Below, piece by piece: positions 8,348 through 20,283 of a stretch of DNA of 64,000 bases (its first letter is position 1; every line of letters starts with the position of its first letter). The stretch spans positions 1 through 64,000 of the forward strand of contig NZ_JACIJS010000005.1 in assembly GCF_014199445.1 (NCBI RefSeq). The letters are read 5' to 3'. This DNA is from Rubricella aquisinus (lineage in GTDB: Bacteria > Pseudomonadota > Alphaproteobacteria > Rhodobacterales > Rhodobacteraceae). The notes beneath the pieces were generated by a model that worked only from the letters and a program-made list of their open reading frames with translations, was not told where the DNA came from and ran no database searches. A program made the translations under genes and the position numbers.

Positions 8348-9904
8348 ATGACGACCTTTAATGACCTGAACCTCGACGAAAAGACGCTGAAAGCTGTATT
8401 GGAGGCGGGCTACGAGAAGCCGACGCCGATCCAGGAGCAGGCAATCCCCCATGCGATTATGGGCAAGGATGTGCTCGGTATCGCGCAGACGGGGACGGGC
8501 AAAACCGCCAGCTTCACTCTGCCGATGATTACGGCCCTGAGCCAAGGGCGGGCGCGCGCCCGGATGCCGCGCTCCCTTATCCTTTGCCCCACGCGGGAAC
8601 TTGCCGCGCAAGTTGCTGAGAATTTTGAGCAATATGGCAAATATCACAAACTGACCATGGCACTGCTGATCGGGGGCGTGTCGTTCAAGGATCAGGATGT
8701 AAAGATCACGCGCGGCGTGGACGTTCTGATCGCGACACCGGGCCGCCTGCTCGATCATTTCGAGCGCGGCAAGCTTTTGCTGAACGGCGTGCAGATCATG
8801 GTGGTGGATGAGGCCGACCGGATGCTTGATATGGGGTTCATCCCTGATATCGAGCGGATTTTCGGCCTGCTGCCCTTCACCCGCCAGACCCTGTTTTTCT
8901 CCGCAACGATGGCGCCGGAAATCACCCGGATCACGGAGACATTCCTGCATAACCCCGTGCGCGTCGAAGTGGCCCGTCAGGCCACGACCTCCGACACGAT
9001 CACGCAAAAGGTCTGCATGTTCAAAGCGTCCCGCAAGGACCGCGCGGACAGCGAAAAACGCAAACTCCTGCGCCAGATCATCGAGGATGAGAGCAAGACC
9101 GGCCTGACCAACGGCATCGTCTTCTGCAACCGCAAGCGGGATGTGGATATTGTCGCCAAATCCATGAAGAAATACGGCCTGAACGCCGCCCCGATCCATG
9201 GCGATCTTGACCAATCATTGCGGATGAAGACCCTCGACGGGTTCCGCTCGGGCGAGGTGACGTTCCTTGTTGCGTCGGATGTGGCCGCGCGCGGGCTCGA
9301 TATTCCGAACGTGTCGCATGTGTTCAACTATGATGTGCCGATCCATTCTGAGGATTATGTCCACCGCATCGGGCGCACCGGGCGCGCGGGCAAAACCGGC
9401 ACCGCGATCATGATCTGCTCCGCTCCCGATGAGAAACACCTCAAGGCGATCGAAGAGTTGGTCAAGATGGAAATCCCCCGGATCGACAATCCGCTGAAAG
9501 CCACGTCCACACCCGACGCCCCGGCGGAGGACGCGAAAGCGGATGAGGACGCGCCCAAGCCGCGCAGCCGCAGCCGTCGCCGCAAACCCGATCCCAAACC
9601 GCAGGACACCGCCGACCAGCCGCAAAAGGCGGCAGAGCCAGAGCAGGCCAAAACACCCGAAAAGGTGGCCGAGCCTCAGGCAGAGCAGCCGAAAGAGGAA
9701 AGGCAACCGTCCCGCCGTCGTGGCGGTGGTGGCCGTTCGGGCGGGAATTCCGGGCGCGGCAATGGCGGCGGTGGTCGTGACAACCGCGTCGTCGGCATGG
9801 GCGATCACGTTCCGGCGTTCCTGCTGCGCGATCTCAACCCGAAGGCGAAAAAGACCGAGACGCCCGCTGATGCGGACGCCGATGACGGCGATCAAGCCGC
9901 CTGA
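8348..9904 (+). CDS. DEAD-box ATP-dependent RNA helicase, RhlE type
   Basis: 518-residue DEAD-box helicase. The Q motif is PTPIQEQ, motif I is AQTGTGKT, motif II is DEAD within VVDEADRMLDMGF, motif III is SAT, and motif VI is HRIGRTGR. The two RecA lobes end near residue 380. A low-complexity tail follows with Arg/Lys-Pro repeats and a Gly/Arg-rich RGG-like block (RRRGGGGRSGG), ending in a short conserved DHVPAFLLRD-like patch. It likely remodels rRNA or mRNA, with cold-adaptation roles in relatives. The ATG at 8348 has GACCGGA upstream; an upstream in-frame start adds no family sequence. Confidence 0.93.
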   Translation: MTTFNDLNLDEKTLKAVLEAGYEKPTPIQEQAIPHAIMGKDVLGIAQTGTGKTASFTLPMITALSQGRARARMPRSLILCPTRELAAQVAENFEQYGKYHKLTMALLIGGVSFKDQDVKITRGVDVLIATPGRLLDHFERGKLLLNGVQIMVVDEADRMLDMGFIPDIERIFGLLPFTRQTLFFSATMAPEITRITETFLHNPVRVEVARQATTSDTITQKVCMFKASRKDRADSEKRKLLRQIIEDESKTGLTNGIVFCNRKRDVDIVAKSMKKYGLNAAPIHGDLDQSLRMKTLDGFRSGEVTFLVASDVAARGLDIPNVSHVFNYDVPIHSEDYVHRIGRTGRAGKTGTAIMICSAPDEKHLKAIEELVKMEIPRIDNPLKATSTPDAPAEDAKADEDAPKPRSRSRRRKPDPKPQDTADQPQKAAEPEQAKTPEKVAEPQAEQPKEERQPSRRRGGGGRSGGNSGRGNGGGGRDNRVVGMGDHVPAFLLRDLNPKAKKTETPADADADDGDQAA

Positions 9905-10046
9905 TGCGATGCCGCACGGGCGGCAGCGACGAAACTGAAAAGCGGGCGCGGCGGCATGAAAATGCGCCGCGCCTTTGCTTTGGGGTGCCAGTCTTGCTCC
10001 ATCGCGCGGGATCAGGGATGCTTGCCCGCATCAGAGTGAGGGTCCA

Positions 10047-10925
10047 ATGACAACAGCCGCCCGTTACATCCCATCAAGCACCGATATCGCGCGGCTGGCG
10101 AAAAGTGGCGCGCGGCACAAATACGATTATGGTCATGCTGTCATCGTGTCTGGCCCACCGGGTCAAGGCGGCGCTGCGCGGCTCGCCGCGCGCGGGGCGC
10201 TGCGTGTCGGAGCGGGGCTGGTCAGCGTGTTGTGTGGGGCGGATAGCGTGGCAGAACACGCAGCGCGCCTTGACGCGATCATGGTCAAACCCTTCGCTGG
10301 CGGAGAGGACATTGGCCGTCAGCTTGCCGGGTTGAACCCTTCCGCGCTGTGCATCGGGCCAAATCTGGGGCTGACGGCGCGGGCTGGTGATCTGTTGGAC
10401 GCCACGCTGTCCCTGCCCCATCCCGTTTGCCTTGATGCCGACGCGATCACGCTGATCGCTGAGCGCGAAGCACCGTACGCGGGTCCGTTTCCTGCCCAGA
10501 CGATCATGACGCCCCATGCGGGCGAATTGCGCCGCCTGATCCCGCATAGATTCGATACGACGACCAACCGCGAGACGCTCGCCCGAATGGCGGCAGAGCG
10601 GTGGGGATGCGTGATCCTGTTTAAGGGGGTGGAGACCATCATCGCGCACCCCGACGGGCGGTGCCTGACCGTCGCGTCCACGGCATTTGCGCACGCGGCA
10701 TGGCTTGCCACTGCGGGATCAGGCGATGTGTTGGCGGGGATCATCACGGGGCTGCTGGCGCGCGGCTGTGACGCGATGGAGGCAGGTGCCCTTGGCGCGA
10801 CGCTGCACCTTCTTTGCGCCGCGGAGTGCGGGCCGGGCCTGATCGCGGAGGACTTACCAGAGGCGTTGCCTGCCGTGCTGCGTCACCTGTTGAGCGAGCC
10901 AGATGATGGACCGGCCCCGCGCTAA
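10047..10925 (+). CDS. nnrD: ADP-dependent NAD(P)H-hydrate dehydratase
   Basis: 292-residue carbohydrate-kinase-like dehydratase that repairs hydrated NAD(P)H using ADP. Motifs are GHAVIVSGPPGQGGA near the N-terminus, GPNLGL, TPHAGE, KGVETII and the anion-hole ATAGSGDVLAGI. Many bacteria fuse this to the NnrE epimerase. Here only the dehydratase domain is present and no epimerase gene is seen in the window. The ATG at 10047 was chosen because the YIPSS...GHAVIV core begins soon after. It is convergent with rnj. Confidence 0.92.
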   Translation: MTTAARYIPSSTDIARLAKSGARHKYDYGHAVIVSGPPGQGGAARLAARGALRVGAGLVSVLCGADSVAEHAARLDAIMVKPFAGGEDIGRQLAGLNPSALCIGPNLGLTARAGDLLDATLSLPHPVCLDADAITLIAEREAPYAGPFPAQTIMTPHAGELRRLIPHRFDTTTNRETLARMAAERWGCVILFKGVETIIAHPDGRCLTVASTAFAHAAWLATAGSGDVLAGIITGLLARGCDAMEAGALGATLHLLCAAECGPGLIAEDLPEALPAVLRHLLSEPDDGPAPR

Positions 10926-10944
10926 GGACGGGGCCGGTCGTTTT
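10909..10944 (+). terminator. nnrD: nnrD terminator overlapping the stop codon
   Basis: Perfect 11-bp arms GACCGGCCCCG (10909-10919) and CGGGGCCGGTC (10929-10939), nine-base loop, then GTTTT. The nnrD stop TAA is in the loop. Confidence 0.8.
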
Positions 10945-10955
10945 CTAGGGCTTGA

Positions 10956-12632
10956 TCAGTCCTCGACGCGGTTGATCATCACAATGATCTCAGGCTTTTT
11001 ACCGATCAGACGCTGTGCCATGGTGTTGATCCGGGCTTTCACCGTCTTTTCCACCTGCTCGTCATCTTCCCGCACGCGGCGTTTCGCTTTTTCAAGCGTT
11101 TTGGTGACGTCATCTTCCAGCTTGCGCTGAAGCGCGTCATCGACGCCGTCAATATCGGTGAACAGCCCCTTTACCTCGATCCACGCGTCGCCCAACAGAT
11201 TGCCATTTTCGTCAAAAACGATGTTGGCCACGACCAGCCCGCGCATTGCCATGCGCAAACGGTCCCGCACGATCCCGTCCAGCGCGCCGAAGGTCTGGTT
11301 GCCCTCGATATAGCGGCGGCCGGTTTCGATATGTTCGACGATCTTCGGCCCCTCGGCGGTCAGTTCCACGACCGCACCGTTATCGGCCACGACCGACGGG
11401 ATTTGCCGCGCTTCGGCAAGCCGGGCGTGCTCCGCCAGATGGCGGTATTCACCATGCATGGGGATCAGGCCCTTTGGCTTCACAATCTCATGCATCCGCT
11501 CCAAGTCGGGGCGGTTCGCGTGACCAGAGACGTGATATTTACCGCCCTCATCGTCAATGATCGTCACGCCCTGCCGGGCAAGCTGGTTCTGGATATAGCC
11601 AACCGCGACCTCGTTGCCGGGAATGGTCTTGGACGAAAAGAGGAATGTGTCCCCTGCTCGCAGGCTCAGTCCGGAATGGCCGGACCGCGCCAATTGCGCC
11701 GACGCCGCGCGCCGCTCCCCCTGAGAGCCGGAGGCAAGGATAAAGAGGTTTTCGGCAGGAACATCACCCGCATCCCGCGCATCAAGCGTATCGGGAAAAT
11801 CGGTCAAAAGGCCCACCTTGCGCGCGGTGGCGATCATCCGGTGCATCGCACGACCCAGCACAACGATGGTGCGGTTCGCGTCCTTCGCGGCAATGGCCAA
11901 CGTGCGCAACCGCGCGACGTTGGAGGCAAAGGTGGTGGCCACGACCATGCCAGTCGCATCTTTCATCAACTGTGTAATCGGCTCCACCAGATCGGCCTCT
12001 GACCGGCCCGGATTGGGGGAGAACACGTTGGTGGAATCGCACACGAGCGCAAGGACACCATCTTTGGAAATCTCCGCCAGCAGCGCCTCGTCGTAAGGCT
12101 CCCCGACTTGCGGGGTCGGATCGGCCTTCCAATCGCCAGTATGGATCACGCGGCCCTTGGGCGTGTCGATCACAAGCCCGGAGGTTTCGGGAACGGAGTG
12201 GCTGACGGGCATGAAACCCACCTTGAACGGCCCGGCCTCCACCTGCGCGGGCCAGACATCGACGGTGATGATCTTGTCAGGGTCTTCGCCCGCATCCTGC
12301 ATCTTGAGCCGGGCAATTTCTGCGGTGAAAGCGCGGGCATAGATCGGGGCTTTCAGCGAAGGCCAAAGCCGCCCGATGGCGCCCACATGATCCTCATGCG
12401 CATGGGTGATGAAAATCCCGTCGAGCTTGTCAGCCTGCGCTTCGATAAATTCGGGGTCCGCCGCGATCAGGTCCACACCGGGAGAGCCGTCCATATCCGG
12501 GAAGGTGACGCCCACATCCACCATGATCCAGCGCCGATTGCTCTGCGGCCCATAGCCGTAGAGGTACATGTTCATCCCGATCTCGCCCGCGCCACCAAGG
12601 GCCACGAAAACGAGGCTATTGTCTTTTGTCAT
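10956..12632 (-). CDS. rnj: Ribonuclease J
   Basis: 558-residue metallo-beta-lactamase/beta-CASP ribonuclease with 5' exo- and endonuclease activity on mRNA and rRNA precursors. The zinc-site motif is [12 protein letters not shown] near residue 75. Later motifs HTGDWK, CDSTN, ASGSQGE and the SGHANRPDL / HGEYRH pair complete the metal and phosphate sites. The C-terminal domain ends [19 protein letters not shown]. The ATG overlaps the coaX stop by 4 bp. The nuo-birA-coaX-rnj order is a standing arrangement in alphaproteobacteria. Confidence 0.95.
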   Translation of the reverse strand: MTKDNSLVFVALGGAGEIGMNMYLYGYGPQSNRRWIMVDVGVTFPDMDGSPGVDLIAADPEFIEAQADKLDGIFITHAHEDHVGAIGRLWPSLKAPIYARAFTAEIARLKMQDAGEDPDKIITVDVWPAQVEAGPFKVGFMPVSHSVPETSGLVIDTPKGRVIHTGDWKADPTPQVGEPYDEALLAEISKDGVLALVCDSTNVFSPNPGRSEADLVEPITQLMKDATGMVVATTFASNVARLRTLAIAAKDANRTIVVLGRAMHRMIATARKVGLLTDFPDTLDARDAGDVPAENLFILASGSQGERRAASAQLARSGHSGLSLRAGDTFLFSSKTIPGNEVAVGYIQNQLARQGVTIIDDEGGKYHVSGHANRPDLERMHEIVKPKGLIPMHGEYRHLAEHARLAEARQIPSVVADNGAVVELTAEGPKIVEHIETGRRYIEGNQTFGALDGIVRDRLRMAMRGLVVANIVFDENGNLLGDAWIEVKGLFTDIDGVDDALQRKLEDDVTKTLEKAKRRVREDDEQVEKTVKARINTMAQRLIGKKPEIIVMINRVED

Positions 12633-13402
12633 TCAGTCTTCCGATTCAGTGCGTTGATCAACACCAGACCATGCATGGTCAACTTGGTGTCGATATGGTC
12701 AAAAATGTCCGTGCCCTTGTCGAACAAGGTGGACAGGCCGCCCGTGGCGACCACTTTCATATCCGTTTGTCGTTCAGCCCGGATGCGGCTGCTAATTCCT
12801 TCAACGAGGCCGATATAGCCCCAGAAAACGCCCGACTGCATGCAGTCCACCGTATTGGTGCCCACCACATGGTCAGGCCGCGTCACATCCACATGCGGGA
12901 GCGCGGCTGCTGCTTCATGTAATGCTTTGAGGGAGAGATTAACACCCGGCGCGATCACACCGCCCTCATAAGCCCCATCATGTGCCACAACGTCAAATGT
13001 GGTCGCGGTGCCAAAATCCACGACGATCAGATCGCCACCATAGCGGTCAAAGGCCGCGACGGTGTTCACAAGCCGGTCCGCGCCGACCTGCGTGTCGGCA
13101 TCGACCCGCACCTCAACGCCAAGTTTGCAGCCTTCCTTCCCCACGACCAGCGGGCGGCAGTTGAAATACCGATCCGACAAAAGGCGCAGATTGAACACGA
13201 CCTGCGGCACGACGGAGGAGATCACGACCTCGGTCACATCGACCTTTGTTCCGGTGAATTCCATCAACTGCCTGAGCCAGACATAATACTGATCCGCAGT
13301 GCGCTGATGATAGGTGGAGCAGCGCCATTCCGCGATGAATTCCGATCCGTCATGGATCGCGAAAACGGTGTTGGTGTTGCCTACGTCAATGGCCAGTAGC
13401 AT
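12629..13402 (-). CDS. coaX: Type III pantothenate kinase
   Basis: 257-residue ASKHA-fold kinase for the first step of CoA synthesis. The phosphate loop is AIDVGNTNT at the N-terminus. GADRLVN and DFGTATTFD follow, then EGGVIAPGV and the ATGGLS adenosine site. The length is standard. The ATG is at 13400-13402, 12 bp after the birA stop. Type III enzymes are insensitive to CoA feedback. It is co-transcribed with birA and rnj. Confidence 0.95.
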   Translation of the reverse strand: MLLAIDVGNTNTVFAIHDGSEFIAEWRCSTYHQRTADQYYVWLRQLMEFTGTKVDVTEVVISSVVPQVVFNLRLLSDRYFNCRPLVVGKEGCKLGVEVRVDADTQVGADRLVNTVAAFDRYGGDLIVVDFGTATTFDVVAHDGAYEGGVIAPGVNLSLKALHEAAAALPHVDVTRPDHVVGTNTVDCMQSGVFWGYIGLVEGISSRIRAERQTDMKVVATGGLSTLFDKGTDIFDHIDTKLTMHGLVLINALNRKTE

Positions 13403-13414
13403 GGGCCGCCTCCC

Positions 13415-14161
13415 TCAGCTCGGGGCAAAGAATATGTCGGCGGCGGGCAGCACCTGCCGCCCTGCGCCTGTGTCGATCACGATGGCGCCGGTTGTGTCGA
13501 TCCCGTCAAACAGGCCCGACACGCTGCGCCCCGGCATCCGCGCCGTGACAGGTTTGCCGATATTCGCCGCCCGGCTCAACCATGCCGCGCGCACCGGGGC
13601 AAAGCCATCCTCGATAAGCACCTGCTCCCAGCGGGCGAATGCGGGGGCGAGCGCGTCCAGCAGAGCCTCGGGCGTGATCCGGCGGCCCGTCGCCTCCAGA
13701 ATGCTGGTCGCCGGAAGAGCCCCCGCCTCAAGCGTCGCTTGCTCAGGATAGGCCACAAGGTTGACACCAATGCCGAGTGTCAGCCGCGCGCCATCCGTTT
13801 CCAGCAGGATGCCCGCGCATTTGCGCCCCTCACACAGCACGTCATTGGGCCATTTCAACGTAAACAAATCAGCCCGGCCGGTCAGCGCATCAAACGCCTC
13901 ATAGAGCGCAAGCGACGCGGTAAAGGACCGCAACGCCCAATCCGCCTGCGGGCCTTTTGGCGCCATTACATGACTTGCCGCGAAGTTTCCCGCGGGCATG
14001 TCCCATGCGCGGCCCCTGCGCCCCCGGCCACCCGATTGGGCCAACGCCAGCACCCAGAATGGCACAGAGGCACCCGCGGCGATCTGCCGGGGTGCCTCGT
14101 TCATTGTGCTATCGGTCTGGGCCAGAACGATCCGGCCCACACCCGCTGGCCAATCCGCCAT
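13415..14161 (-). CDS. birA: Biotin--[acetyl-CoA-carboxylase] ligase
   Basis: 248-residue monofunctional biotin protein ligase without the DNA-binding domain of E. coli BirA. Catalytic motifs are SGGRGRRGRAW (biotinyl-AMP loop), KWPNDVL and KCAGILLE. A short C-terminal SH3-like domain follows (RSVSGLFDGIDTTGAIVI). It biotinylates the BCCP of acyl-CoA carboxylases. It lies 3 bp after nuoN, so it is translated from the nuo transcript end. Confidence 0.94.
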   Translation of the reverse strand: MADWPAGVGRIVLAQTDSTMNEAPRQIAAGASVPFWVLALAQSGGRGRRGRAWDMPAGNFAASHVMAPKGPQADWALRSFTASLALYEAFDALTGRADLFTLKWPNDVLCEGRKCAGILLETDGARLTLGIGVNLVAYPEQATLEAGALPATSILEATGRRITPEALLDALAPAFARWEQVLIEDGFAPVRAAWLSRAANIGKPVTARMPGRSVSGLFDGIDTTGAIVIDTGAGRQVLPAADIFFAPS

Positions 14162-14164
14162 CGT

Positions 14165-15613
14165 TTAGTTCAAAAGCGCTGCGGCGGCATCGGCTGCGAC
14201 CGCCTCAACCCCGAAAAGGTTGATGACGGGGGCCGCGCCCAGCACCATCGCCACGGTGGCCACGATCAGGAAGGCCGCATGGATCACCGGCATGGTGCCG
14301 GTCATCGCTTCGGCCTCTTCCCCGAAATACATCAGGAAGATGATGCGCAGGTAGTAATAGGCCCCAATCACGGAGGCGATCACACCCAGCACCGCCAGCG
14401 GCACCAGCCCGGCGGACACAGCAGCAAGGAACACATAGTACTTGCCGAAGAACCCGACGAGCGGCGGAATACCTGCCAGCGAAAACATCAGGATCGCCAG
14501 CGCGAGTGCCCGCGCGGGCCGGACCCGCGAATAAAGGCCAAGCGCGTGAATATCCGTCACCGGGCGGCCATCCCGCTCCATGTTCAGGATAAAGGCGAAG
14601 ACGCCGACATTCATGGTCACATAAATCGCCATGTAGATCAGCAGCGCCTGAACGCCCTCTTCGGTCCCGGCAGCCAGCCCGACCAGCGCAAAACCCATAT
14701 GCCCGATCGAAGAATAGGCCATCAGACGCTTGATGTTCGTCTGCCCAATCGCCGCGATGGAGCCAAGATACATGGACCCAATCGCGAGGAAGGCGAGGAT
14801 CTGTTGCCAATCGCTGACCGCACCCGCAAAGCCCTCAAACAGCACCCGCGCGAACAGGCCCGCCGCAGCCACCTTGGGCGCGGTTGCGAAGAAAGCGGTG
14901 ACCGGGGTCGGGGAGCCTTCGTACACATCCGGGGTCCACATATGGAACGGAACGGCGCTGATCTTGAACGCCATGCCGGTGCACATGAACACCAGACCGA
15001 ACAACAGGCCAAGGCCCACGCCCTCAGCCGCAATCACCTCGGAGATGCCCGCGAAATTCGTGGTGCCGGTATAGCCGTAGACCAGCGACGCACCATAAAG
15101 CAGCAGGCCGGAGGACAGCGCGCCCAGCACGAAATACTTCAGGCCCGCCTCGGTGGAGCGCACGCTGTCGCGGCGGAACGCGGCCACGACATAGAGCGCC
15201 AGAGACTGCAATTCGAGCCCCATATAAAGCGCCATCAGATCGCCCGCGCTCACCATCATCATCATGCCGATCACGGCCAAGGTGATGAGGACCGGAAACT
15301 CGAACTTCATCAGCTCGAATTTCTTGAGGTATTCACGGCTCAACAGAAGCATGGATGCCGCTGCCAGCAGCAATAGCACCTTTGCAAAGCGCCCGAACCC
15401 GTCGTCGATGAACGCGCCGTTAAATGCCACACGCTCGCCCCCCGGCAGGGTCGCGACCCATGCGGCGGTCAGCACGAACACCACGGACGTGGCGAACAAA
15501 AGCGGCTCGGCCTGTCTGTCCTTGCCCATGAACACGCCCCACATGAGCGCCGCCATGGCGAAGATCGCCAGCACAAGCTCGGGCAGGATGATGTTGAGAT
15601 CAGCGGAAATCAT
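14165..15613 (-). CDS. nuoN: NADH-quinone oxidoreductase subunit N
   Basis: 482-residue antiporter-like membrane subunit of complex I with about 14 hydrophobic helices. Recognisable conserved regions are [15 protein letters not shown] (the Glu on helix 5), [21 protein letters not shown] split across the lysine and proline-rich helix break, and [19 protein letters not shown]. It forms one of the proton channels. Last nuo gene; birA starts 3 bp after its stop. Confidence 0.97.
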   Translation of the reverse strand: MISADLNIILPELVLAIFAMAALMWGVFMGKDRQAEPLLFATSVVFVLTAAWVATLPGGERVAFNGAFIDDGFGRFAKVLLLLAAASMLLLSREYLKKFELMKFEFPVLITLAVIGMMMMVSAGDLMALYMGLELQSLALYVVAAFRRDSVRSTEAGLKYFVLGALSSGLLLYGASLVYGYTGTTNFAGISEVIAAEGVGLGLLFGLVFMCTGMAFKISAVPFHMWTPDVYEGSPTPVTAFFATAPKVAAAGLFARVLFEGFAGAVSDWQQILAFLAIGSMYLGSIAAIGQTNIKRLMAYSSIGHMGFALVGLAAGTEEGVQALLIYMAIYVTMNVGVFAFILNMERDGRPVTDIHALGLYSRVRPARALALAILMFSLAGIPPLVGFFGKYYVFLAAVSAGLVPLAVLGVIASVIGAYYYLRIIFLMYFGEEAEAMTGTMPVIHAAFLIVATVAMVLGAAPVINLFGVEAVAADAAAALLN

Positions 15614-15633
15614 AACTCGTTCTCCAAACGGGC

Positions 15634-17193
15634 TCAGTGGCCGGAACCGGTGGCGGCATGCATCGTCCCATGCAGGCCAGCCTCCGCTACAGCAAGGTCA
15701 TAGCTGCCAAGCAGCGCATCGACGGAGGGGCTGATCAGGTCAGTGATGAGCCATGGGAAAATGCCAAAGATCAGGGTCGCGGCGACGAGCGGCGCGAAGA
15801 GCAGCTTTTCGCGCGCGTCCATATCCTTAATCCCTTTGAGGCTCTCCTTGACCAATTCGCCAAACACGACCCGGCGGTAGAGCCACAGCGCATAGCCCGC
15901 CGACAGGATCACACCCGTCGCCGCACCAAAGGCAACCCAAGTGTTGGCCTGATAGGCTCCGGCGAGGGTCAGGAATTCGCCCACGAAACCAGACGTGCCC
16001 GGCAGGCCCACATTGCCCATCGTGAACAGCATGAAGATCAGCGCATAAACCGGCATCCGGTTCACCAGCCCGCCATAGGCCGCAATCTCCCGCGTATGCA
16101 TCCGGTCATAGATCACGCCAACCCCAAGGAACAGCGCGCCAGAGATGAAGCCATGGCTGATCATCTGGAAAATCGCACCATCCACGCCCTGCTCATTCGC
16201 CGCGAAAATCCCCATGGTCACAAAACCCATATGCGCGACGGAGGAATAGGCGATCAGCTTTTTCATATCCTCCTGCATGAGGGCCACGAGGGAGGTGTAG
16301 ATGATCGCGATCACCGACAGCGCAAAGACGAAATTCGCCATCAGGTCCGACGCCACCGGGAACATCGGCAGGCTGAACCGCAGGAAGCCGTAGCCCCCCA
16401 TTTTCAACAGGATCGCCGCCAGCACGATGGAGCCCGCAGTGGGCGCCTGAACGTGTGCGTCCGGCAGCCATGTATGCACTGGCCACATCGGCATCTTCAC
16501 CGCGAAGGAGGCGAAGAACGCGAGCCACATCAGCGTTTGCGCGCCACCGACAATCTGCCAGCCCATGACGTCAATCGTCTCGTAGCTGAATTCATGGTTC
16601 AACAGCGCCACGATATCCGTGCTGCCCTGATCATAAACCATATACATCATGGCGATGAGCATCAGGACGGAGCCAAGAAGCGTGTAAAGGAAGAATTTGA
16701 ATGCCGCGTAAATGCGGTCCTTCCCGCCCCAGATGCCCACGATCAGGAACATCGGAATGAGGCCCGCTTCAAAGAACAGGTAGAACAGGATCAGGTCGAG
16801 CGCGCAGAATACGCCGATCATCAGCGTTTCCAGCAACAGGAACGCGATCATGTATTCCTTGACCCGGTGGGTCACGTTCCAGCTTGCGCCGATCACGATC
16901 GGCATCAGCGCGGTGGTGAGCATCACGAACAGCACCGAAATGCCATCGACGCCCATCTTATACTGAAGGCCCCCGATCCACTCCGCCTCTTCGACGAACT
17001 GGAAATCGGTGTTGTTGGGGTCAAACCCAAACAGCACGAACAGCGACAACAGGAACGTCACAACCGTGACCAACAGCGCCAGCGTCTTTGCGTTGCGGTT
17101 GGACATCTCGTCCTCGCCCCGCAGGAGGAAGGCCATAACGGCCGCTCCGATCAGCGGCAGGAACGTGACGATGGAAAGAATTGGCAGGTCCAT
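15634..17193 (-). CDS. nuoM: NADH-quinone oxidoreductase subunit M
   Basis: 519-residue antiporter-like subunit. Conserved pieces include [24 protein letters not shown] (channel Glu), the lysine helix [19 protein letters not shown], and [14 protein letters not shown]. The start is the ATG at 17193, one base away from the nuoL stop, with [12 protein letters not shown] directly after. The upstream in-frame start would lie inside nuoL. About 14 membrane helices. Confidence 0.97.
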   Translation of the reverse strand: MDLPILSIVTFLPLIGAAVMAFLLRGEDEMSNRNAKTLALLVTVVTFLLSLFVLFGFDPNNTDFQFVEEAEWIGGLQYKMGVDGISVLFVMLTTALMPIVIGASWNVTHRVKEYMIAFLLLETLMIGVFCALDLILFYLFFEAGLIPMFLIVGIWGGKDRIYAAFKFFLYTLLGSVLMLIAMMYMVYDQGSTDIVALLNHEFSYETIDVMGWQIVGGAQTLMWLAFFASFAVKMPMWPVHTWLPDAHVQAPTAGSIVLAAILLKMGGYGFLRFSLPMFPVASDLMANFVFALSVIAIIYTSLVALMQEDMKKLIAYSSVAHMGFVTMGIFAANEQGVDGAIFQMISHGFISGALFLGVGVIYDRMHTREIAAYGGLVNRMPVYALIFMLFTMGNVGLPGTSGFVGEFLTLAGAYQANTWVAFGAATGVILSAGYALWLYRRVVFGELVKESLKGIKDMDAREKLLFAPLVAATLIFGIFPWLITDLISPSVDALLGSYDLAVAEAGLHGTMHAATGSGH

Positions 17194-17194
17194 G

Positions 17195-19306
17195 TCAGTT
17201 GGCCCCCGAGATAACAAAGAACGTGATAAGAGCGCCAAGCCCGATGATCATCGCGAACGCATAGTGGAAGAGGTAGCCAGACTGCGCGCGGCCCGCGAGC
17301 CGGGTCAGGAAGGGGATGATCCCCATCGCCAGCCCGTTGATGCCGCCATCAATCACCGCACCATCGCCCTTTTTCCACAGGAACACGCCAAGCGCCTTGG
17401 CCGGGCGGACGAACACAGCATCATAGATTTCGTCCACATACCATTTGTTGAGAAGGAACTCGTAGAGGATCTTCTGGTTCTTGGCGAGTTGGCCGGGCAG
17501 ATGCGGCCGCGCGATATACATGAACCATGCAAGTGCGAGACCGAATACCATTGCAACAAACGGCGCGGCTTTCACCCATTTCGGCACCGCATGGGCATCC
17601 TGAAGCACGGTGTTGTCCGGCGCGATATAAAGCGCCCCATCCCCCGGCACACCGCCAAAGGACGCATGATGCCCGTCTTTCTCACCCGCGGCATTGGCCA
17701 CACCGATGACAGAGGACAGGCCGATCACTGCGGCATGGTCATCGCCATGGACCTCACCCTCTTCCGCAAGCGGGATTGAGTAGAATTCCGCCACTTCCTC
17801 GACATCGCCAAAGAACGGACCATGCCAGACCATCCCGGCAAACACCGCGCCAATGGCCAGAACACCAAGGGGAGCTGTCATCACAAGCGGGCTTTCATGG
17901 GCGTGCTCATGCGTATGCTTGTCGCCTCGCGCCTCCCCATAAAAGGTCAGGAACATCAAGCGCCAGGAATAGAAGGACGTCATCGCCGCCGCCGCCACGA
18001 GAAGCCAGAAGGCCTCCCCCGCGAAGGCGTTTTGTCCGACATAGGCGCTCTCGATAATGGCGTCTTTCGACAGGAACCCGGCGAACCCGATATAGGTGAG
18101 CGGAATGCCGACACCCGTGATCGCCAGCGTCCCGATCATCATCGCCCAGAATGTCTTGGGCATCTTATGACGCAAGCCGCCATAGTTCCGCATGTCCTGC
18201 TCATGATGCATCCCGTGAATGACGGAACCCGCGCCAAGAAACAGCATCGCCTTGAAAAACGCATGGGTCAGCAGGTGGAACATCGCGGCGGAATACATGC
18301 CCACGCCGGCGGCGACAAACATGTAGCCAAGCTGCGAACAGGTGGAATAGGCAATCACCCGCTTGATATCGTTCTGAACCAGACCCACGGTCGCGGCAAA
18401 GAACGCGGTCGTCGCACCGATCACCGTGATGAACAGCGCCGTGCCATCCGCATATTCATAGATCGGCGACATGCGGCACACGAGGAACACGCCCGCCGTC
18501 ACCATGGTCGCCGCGTGGATAAGCGCCGACACAGGCGTCGGCCCCTCCATCGCGTCGGGCAGCCATGTGTGCAGGATGAATTGCGCCGATTTGCCCATCG
18601 CGCCCACGAACAGGAGGAACGCGACCAGTTCAACCGCGCTGATTTCCAGCCACAGGAAACCCACGGTCTTTTCCGACAATTCCGGCACCTGCGCGAAAAT
18701 CTCGGAGAAGGACAGGCTGTCCGTCAGCATGTAGAGCGCGAAAATCCCCAGAAGGAACCCGAAATCGCCAACCCGGTTGACGATGAACGCTTTCATCGCC
18801 GCTGCCCCCGCGCTCTGCTTACGGTAATAGAAGCCGATCAGCAGGTAGGATGCGACACCAACCCCTTCCCAGCCGAAGAACATCTGCACGACGTTATCTG
18901 CCGTGACCAGCATGAGCATCGCGAAGGTGAAGAACGAGAGGTAAGCAAAAAACCGCGCGCGGTAGCTTTCCTCACCTTCCTTAAAATGCTCGTCATGGGC
19001 CATGTAGCCCAGCGAATACAGGTGCACGAGGCTGGAGACGGTCGTCACCACGATCAGCATGATCACCGTGAGCCGGTCCACGCGAATGGCCCAATCGGCG
19101 GTAAAGGTGCCGCTGTCGATGAACCGGGCCAGCACGATGGATTGAGCATTCCCGTCATAACCGAGGAAGGCGACCCATGACAGGGCAGCGGCGGCAAACA
19201 GGGTGCCTGTGGTCAGGTACTGTGCTGCCTTGATCCCGATATAGCGCCAGCCGAACCCGGCAACAATCGCGGCAACCAGAGGGGCGAGGAGGATAAACGT
19301 ATACAT
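17195..19306 (-). CDS. nuoL: NADH-quinone oxidoreductase subunit L
   Basis: 703-residue distal proton-pumping subunit. Motifs include [29 protein letters not shown] (channel Glu), the helix [23 protein letters not shown] in two parts, and [17 protein letters not shown]. The C-terminal long lateral helix lies around [24 protein letters not shown] His/Glu/Asp-rich loop (about residues 445-540) is longer than in E. coli, which is usual for alphaproteobacteria. Confidence 0.97.
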   Translation of the reverse strand: MYTFILLAPLVAAIVAGFGWRYIGIKAAQYLTTGTLFAAAALSWVAFLGYDGNAQSIVLARFIDSGTFTADWAIRVDRLTVIMLIVVTTVSSLVHLYSLGYMAHDEHFKEGEESYRARFFAYLSFFTFAMLMLVTADNVVQMFFGWEGVGVASYLLIGFYYRKQSAGAAAMKAFIVNRVGDFGFLLGIFALYMLTDSLSFSEIFAQVPELSEKTVGFLWLEISAVELVAFLLFVGAMGKSAQFILHTWLPDAMEGPTPVSALIHAATMVTAGVFLVCRMSPIYEYADGTALFITVIGATTAFFAATVGLVQNDIKRVIAYSTCSQLGYMFVAAGVGMYSAAMFHLLTHAFFKAMLFLGAGSVIHGMHHEQDMRNYGGLRHKMPKTFWAMMIGTLAITGVGIPLTYIGFAGFLSKDAIIESAYVGQNAFAGEAFWLLVAAAAMTSFYSWRLMFLTFYGEARGDKHTHEHAHESPLVMTAPLGVLAIGAVFAGMVWHGPFFGDVEEVAEFYSIPLAEEGEVHGDDHAAVIGLSSVIGVANAAGEKDGHHASFGGVPGDGALYIAPDNTVLQDAHAVPKWVKAAPFVAMVFGLALAWFMYIARPHLPGQLAKNQKILYEFLLNKWYVDEIYDAVFVRPAKALGVFLWKKGDGAVIDGGINGLAMGIIPFLTRLAGRAQSGYLFHYAFAMIIGLGALITFFVISGAN

Positions 19307-19315
19307 GAGGTGTCC

Positions 19316-19621
19316 TTAGCCCTTCATCACATTCACATCTTCCACCGCGATCGTGCCACGGTTGCGGAAGAAGCAGACAAGGATCGCAAGGCCAATGGCG
19401 GCCTCTGCGGCGGCGACGGTCAGGATGAACAGGGTAAAGATCTGCCCGACCATATCGCCCAGATGGGTCGAAAACGCGACGAGGTTGATGTTGACCGACA
19501 ACAGCATGAGTTCGACCGACATCAAGATTACAATGATGTTCTTGCGGTTCAGGAAGATGCCGAAAATCCCGGTCACAAACAGCAGGGCCGCGACGGTGAG
19601 GTAATGTTCAAGTCCGATCAT
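19316..19621 (-). CDS. nuoK: NADH-quinone oxidoreductase subunit K
   Basis: 101-residue, three-helix subunit. Conserved [24 protein letters not shown] (in two pieces) carries the membrane Glu that links to the quinone site, and [14 protein letters not shown] carries the second Glu. Length equals that of the family. It starts 4 bp after the nuoJ stop. Confidence 0.97.
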   Translation of the reverse strand: MIGLEHYLTVAALLFVTGIFGIFLNRKNIIVILMSVELMLLSVNINLVAFSTHLGDMVGQIFTLFILTVAAAEAAIGLAILVCFFRNRGTIAVEDVNVMKG

Positions 19622-19625
19622 TGGC

Positions 19626-20240
19626 TCAGATCCCCTGCCCTGGTTTCACATCGGTGAGGATTACGGCCTTAGCCGGATCGCGGGACATCTGCTCCATTAC
19701 GTTTTGACGCTTGATATCCGTGCGGTGGCGCAGGGTCAGCACAATCGCGCCGATCATCGCGGTCAGCAGGATCAGGCCCGCGACCTGGAACATGTAGATA
19801 TAGTCGGTGTAGATCAGCTGCCCGAGCGCCACCGTGTTCTCCACATCCTCTGGCGTGGGCGCGACGGCTTGGCGCATGGCGGGGGCGGCATCAGCGAACG
19901 CCCAGACGCCGACAATCAGCATCAACTCGACCGTCAGGATCACCGCGATCAACAACCCGATGGGCATATGCTTGGCCATGCCATCCTTCAACTCGGCAAA
20001 GTCCACGTCGAGCATCATCACCACAAACAGGAACAGCACCGCGACCGCGCCCACATAGACAATCGCCAAGAGCATCGCGAGGAATTCAGCGCCCATCAGC
20101 ACGAACAGACCCGCCGCGCTGAAGAAACACAAGATCAGCCACAGCACCGAATGCACCGGGTTACGCGCCAGCGTGACAAGCAGCGCAGAGGCCACCGCCG
20201 TACAGGCAAACAGGTAAAATATGACAGCAAACACGGTCAT
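19626..20240 (-). CDS. nuoJ: NADH-quinone oxidoreductase subunit J
   Basis: 204-residue five-helix subunit. The characteristic [15 protein letters not shown] and the helix-3 pi-bulge region [21 protein letters not shown] are both present. The soluble C-terminal tail ends with [12 protein letters not shown] and a short basic stretch. The ATG is at 20238-20240, 43 bp after nuoI. Confidence 0.96.
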   Translation of the reverse strand: MTVFAVIFYLFACTAVASALLVTLARNPVHSVLWLILCFFSAAGLFVLMGAEFLAMLLAIVYVGAVAVLFLFVVMMLDVDFAELKDGMAKHMPIGLLIAVILTVELMLIVGVWAFADAAPAMRQAVAPTPEDVENTVALGQLIYTDYIYMFQVAGLILLTAMIGAIVLTLRHRTDIKRQNVMEQMSRDPAKAVILTDVKPGQGI

Positions 20241-20283
20241 CGTTGGTCGTCCTTTCGGATGGCCCTCTTACGGGGCCGTTGCC

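Noticed and set aside
13739-15376. Long plus-strand frame of 545 codons opposite birA and nuoN
   Set aside because: Low-complexity His/Gln/Arg-rich translation opposite clear nuoN; an antisense shadow caused by high GC.
15637-17214. Plus-strand frame of 525 codons opposite nuoM
   Set aside because: Same shadow pattern; nuoM on the minus strand has all family motifs.
17822-19180. Plus-strand frame of 452 codons opposite nuoL
   Set aside because: Arg/His-rich shadow with no family content.
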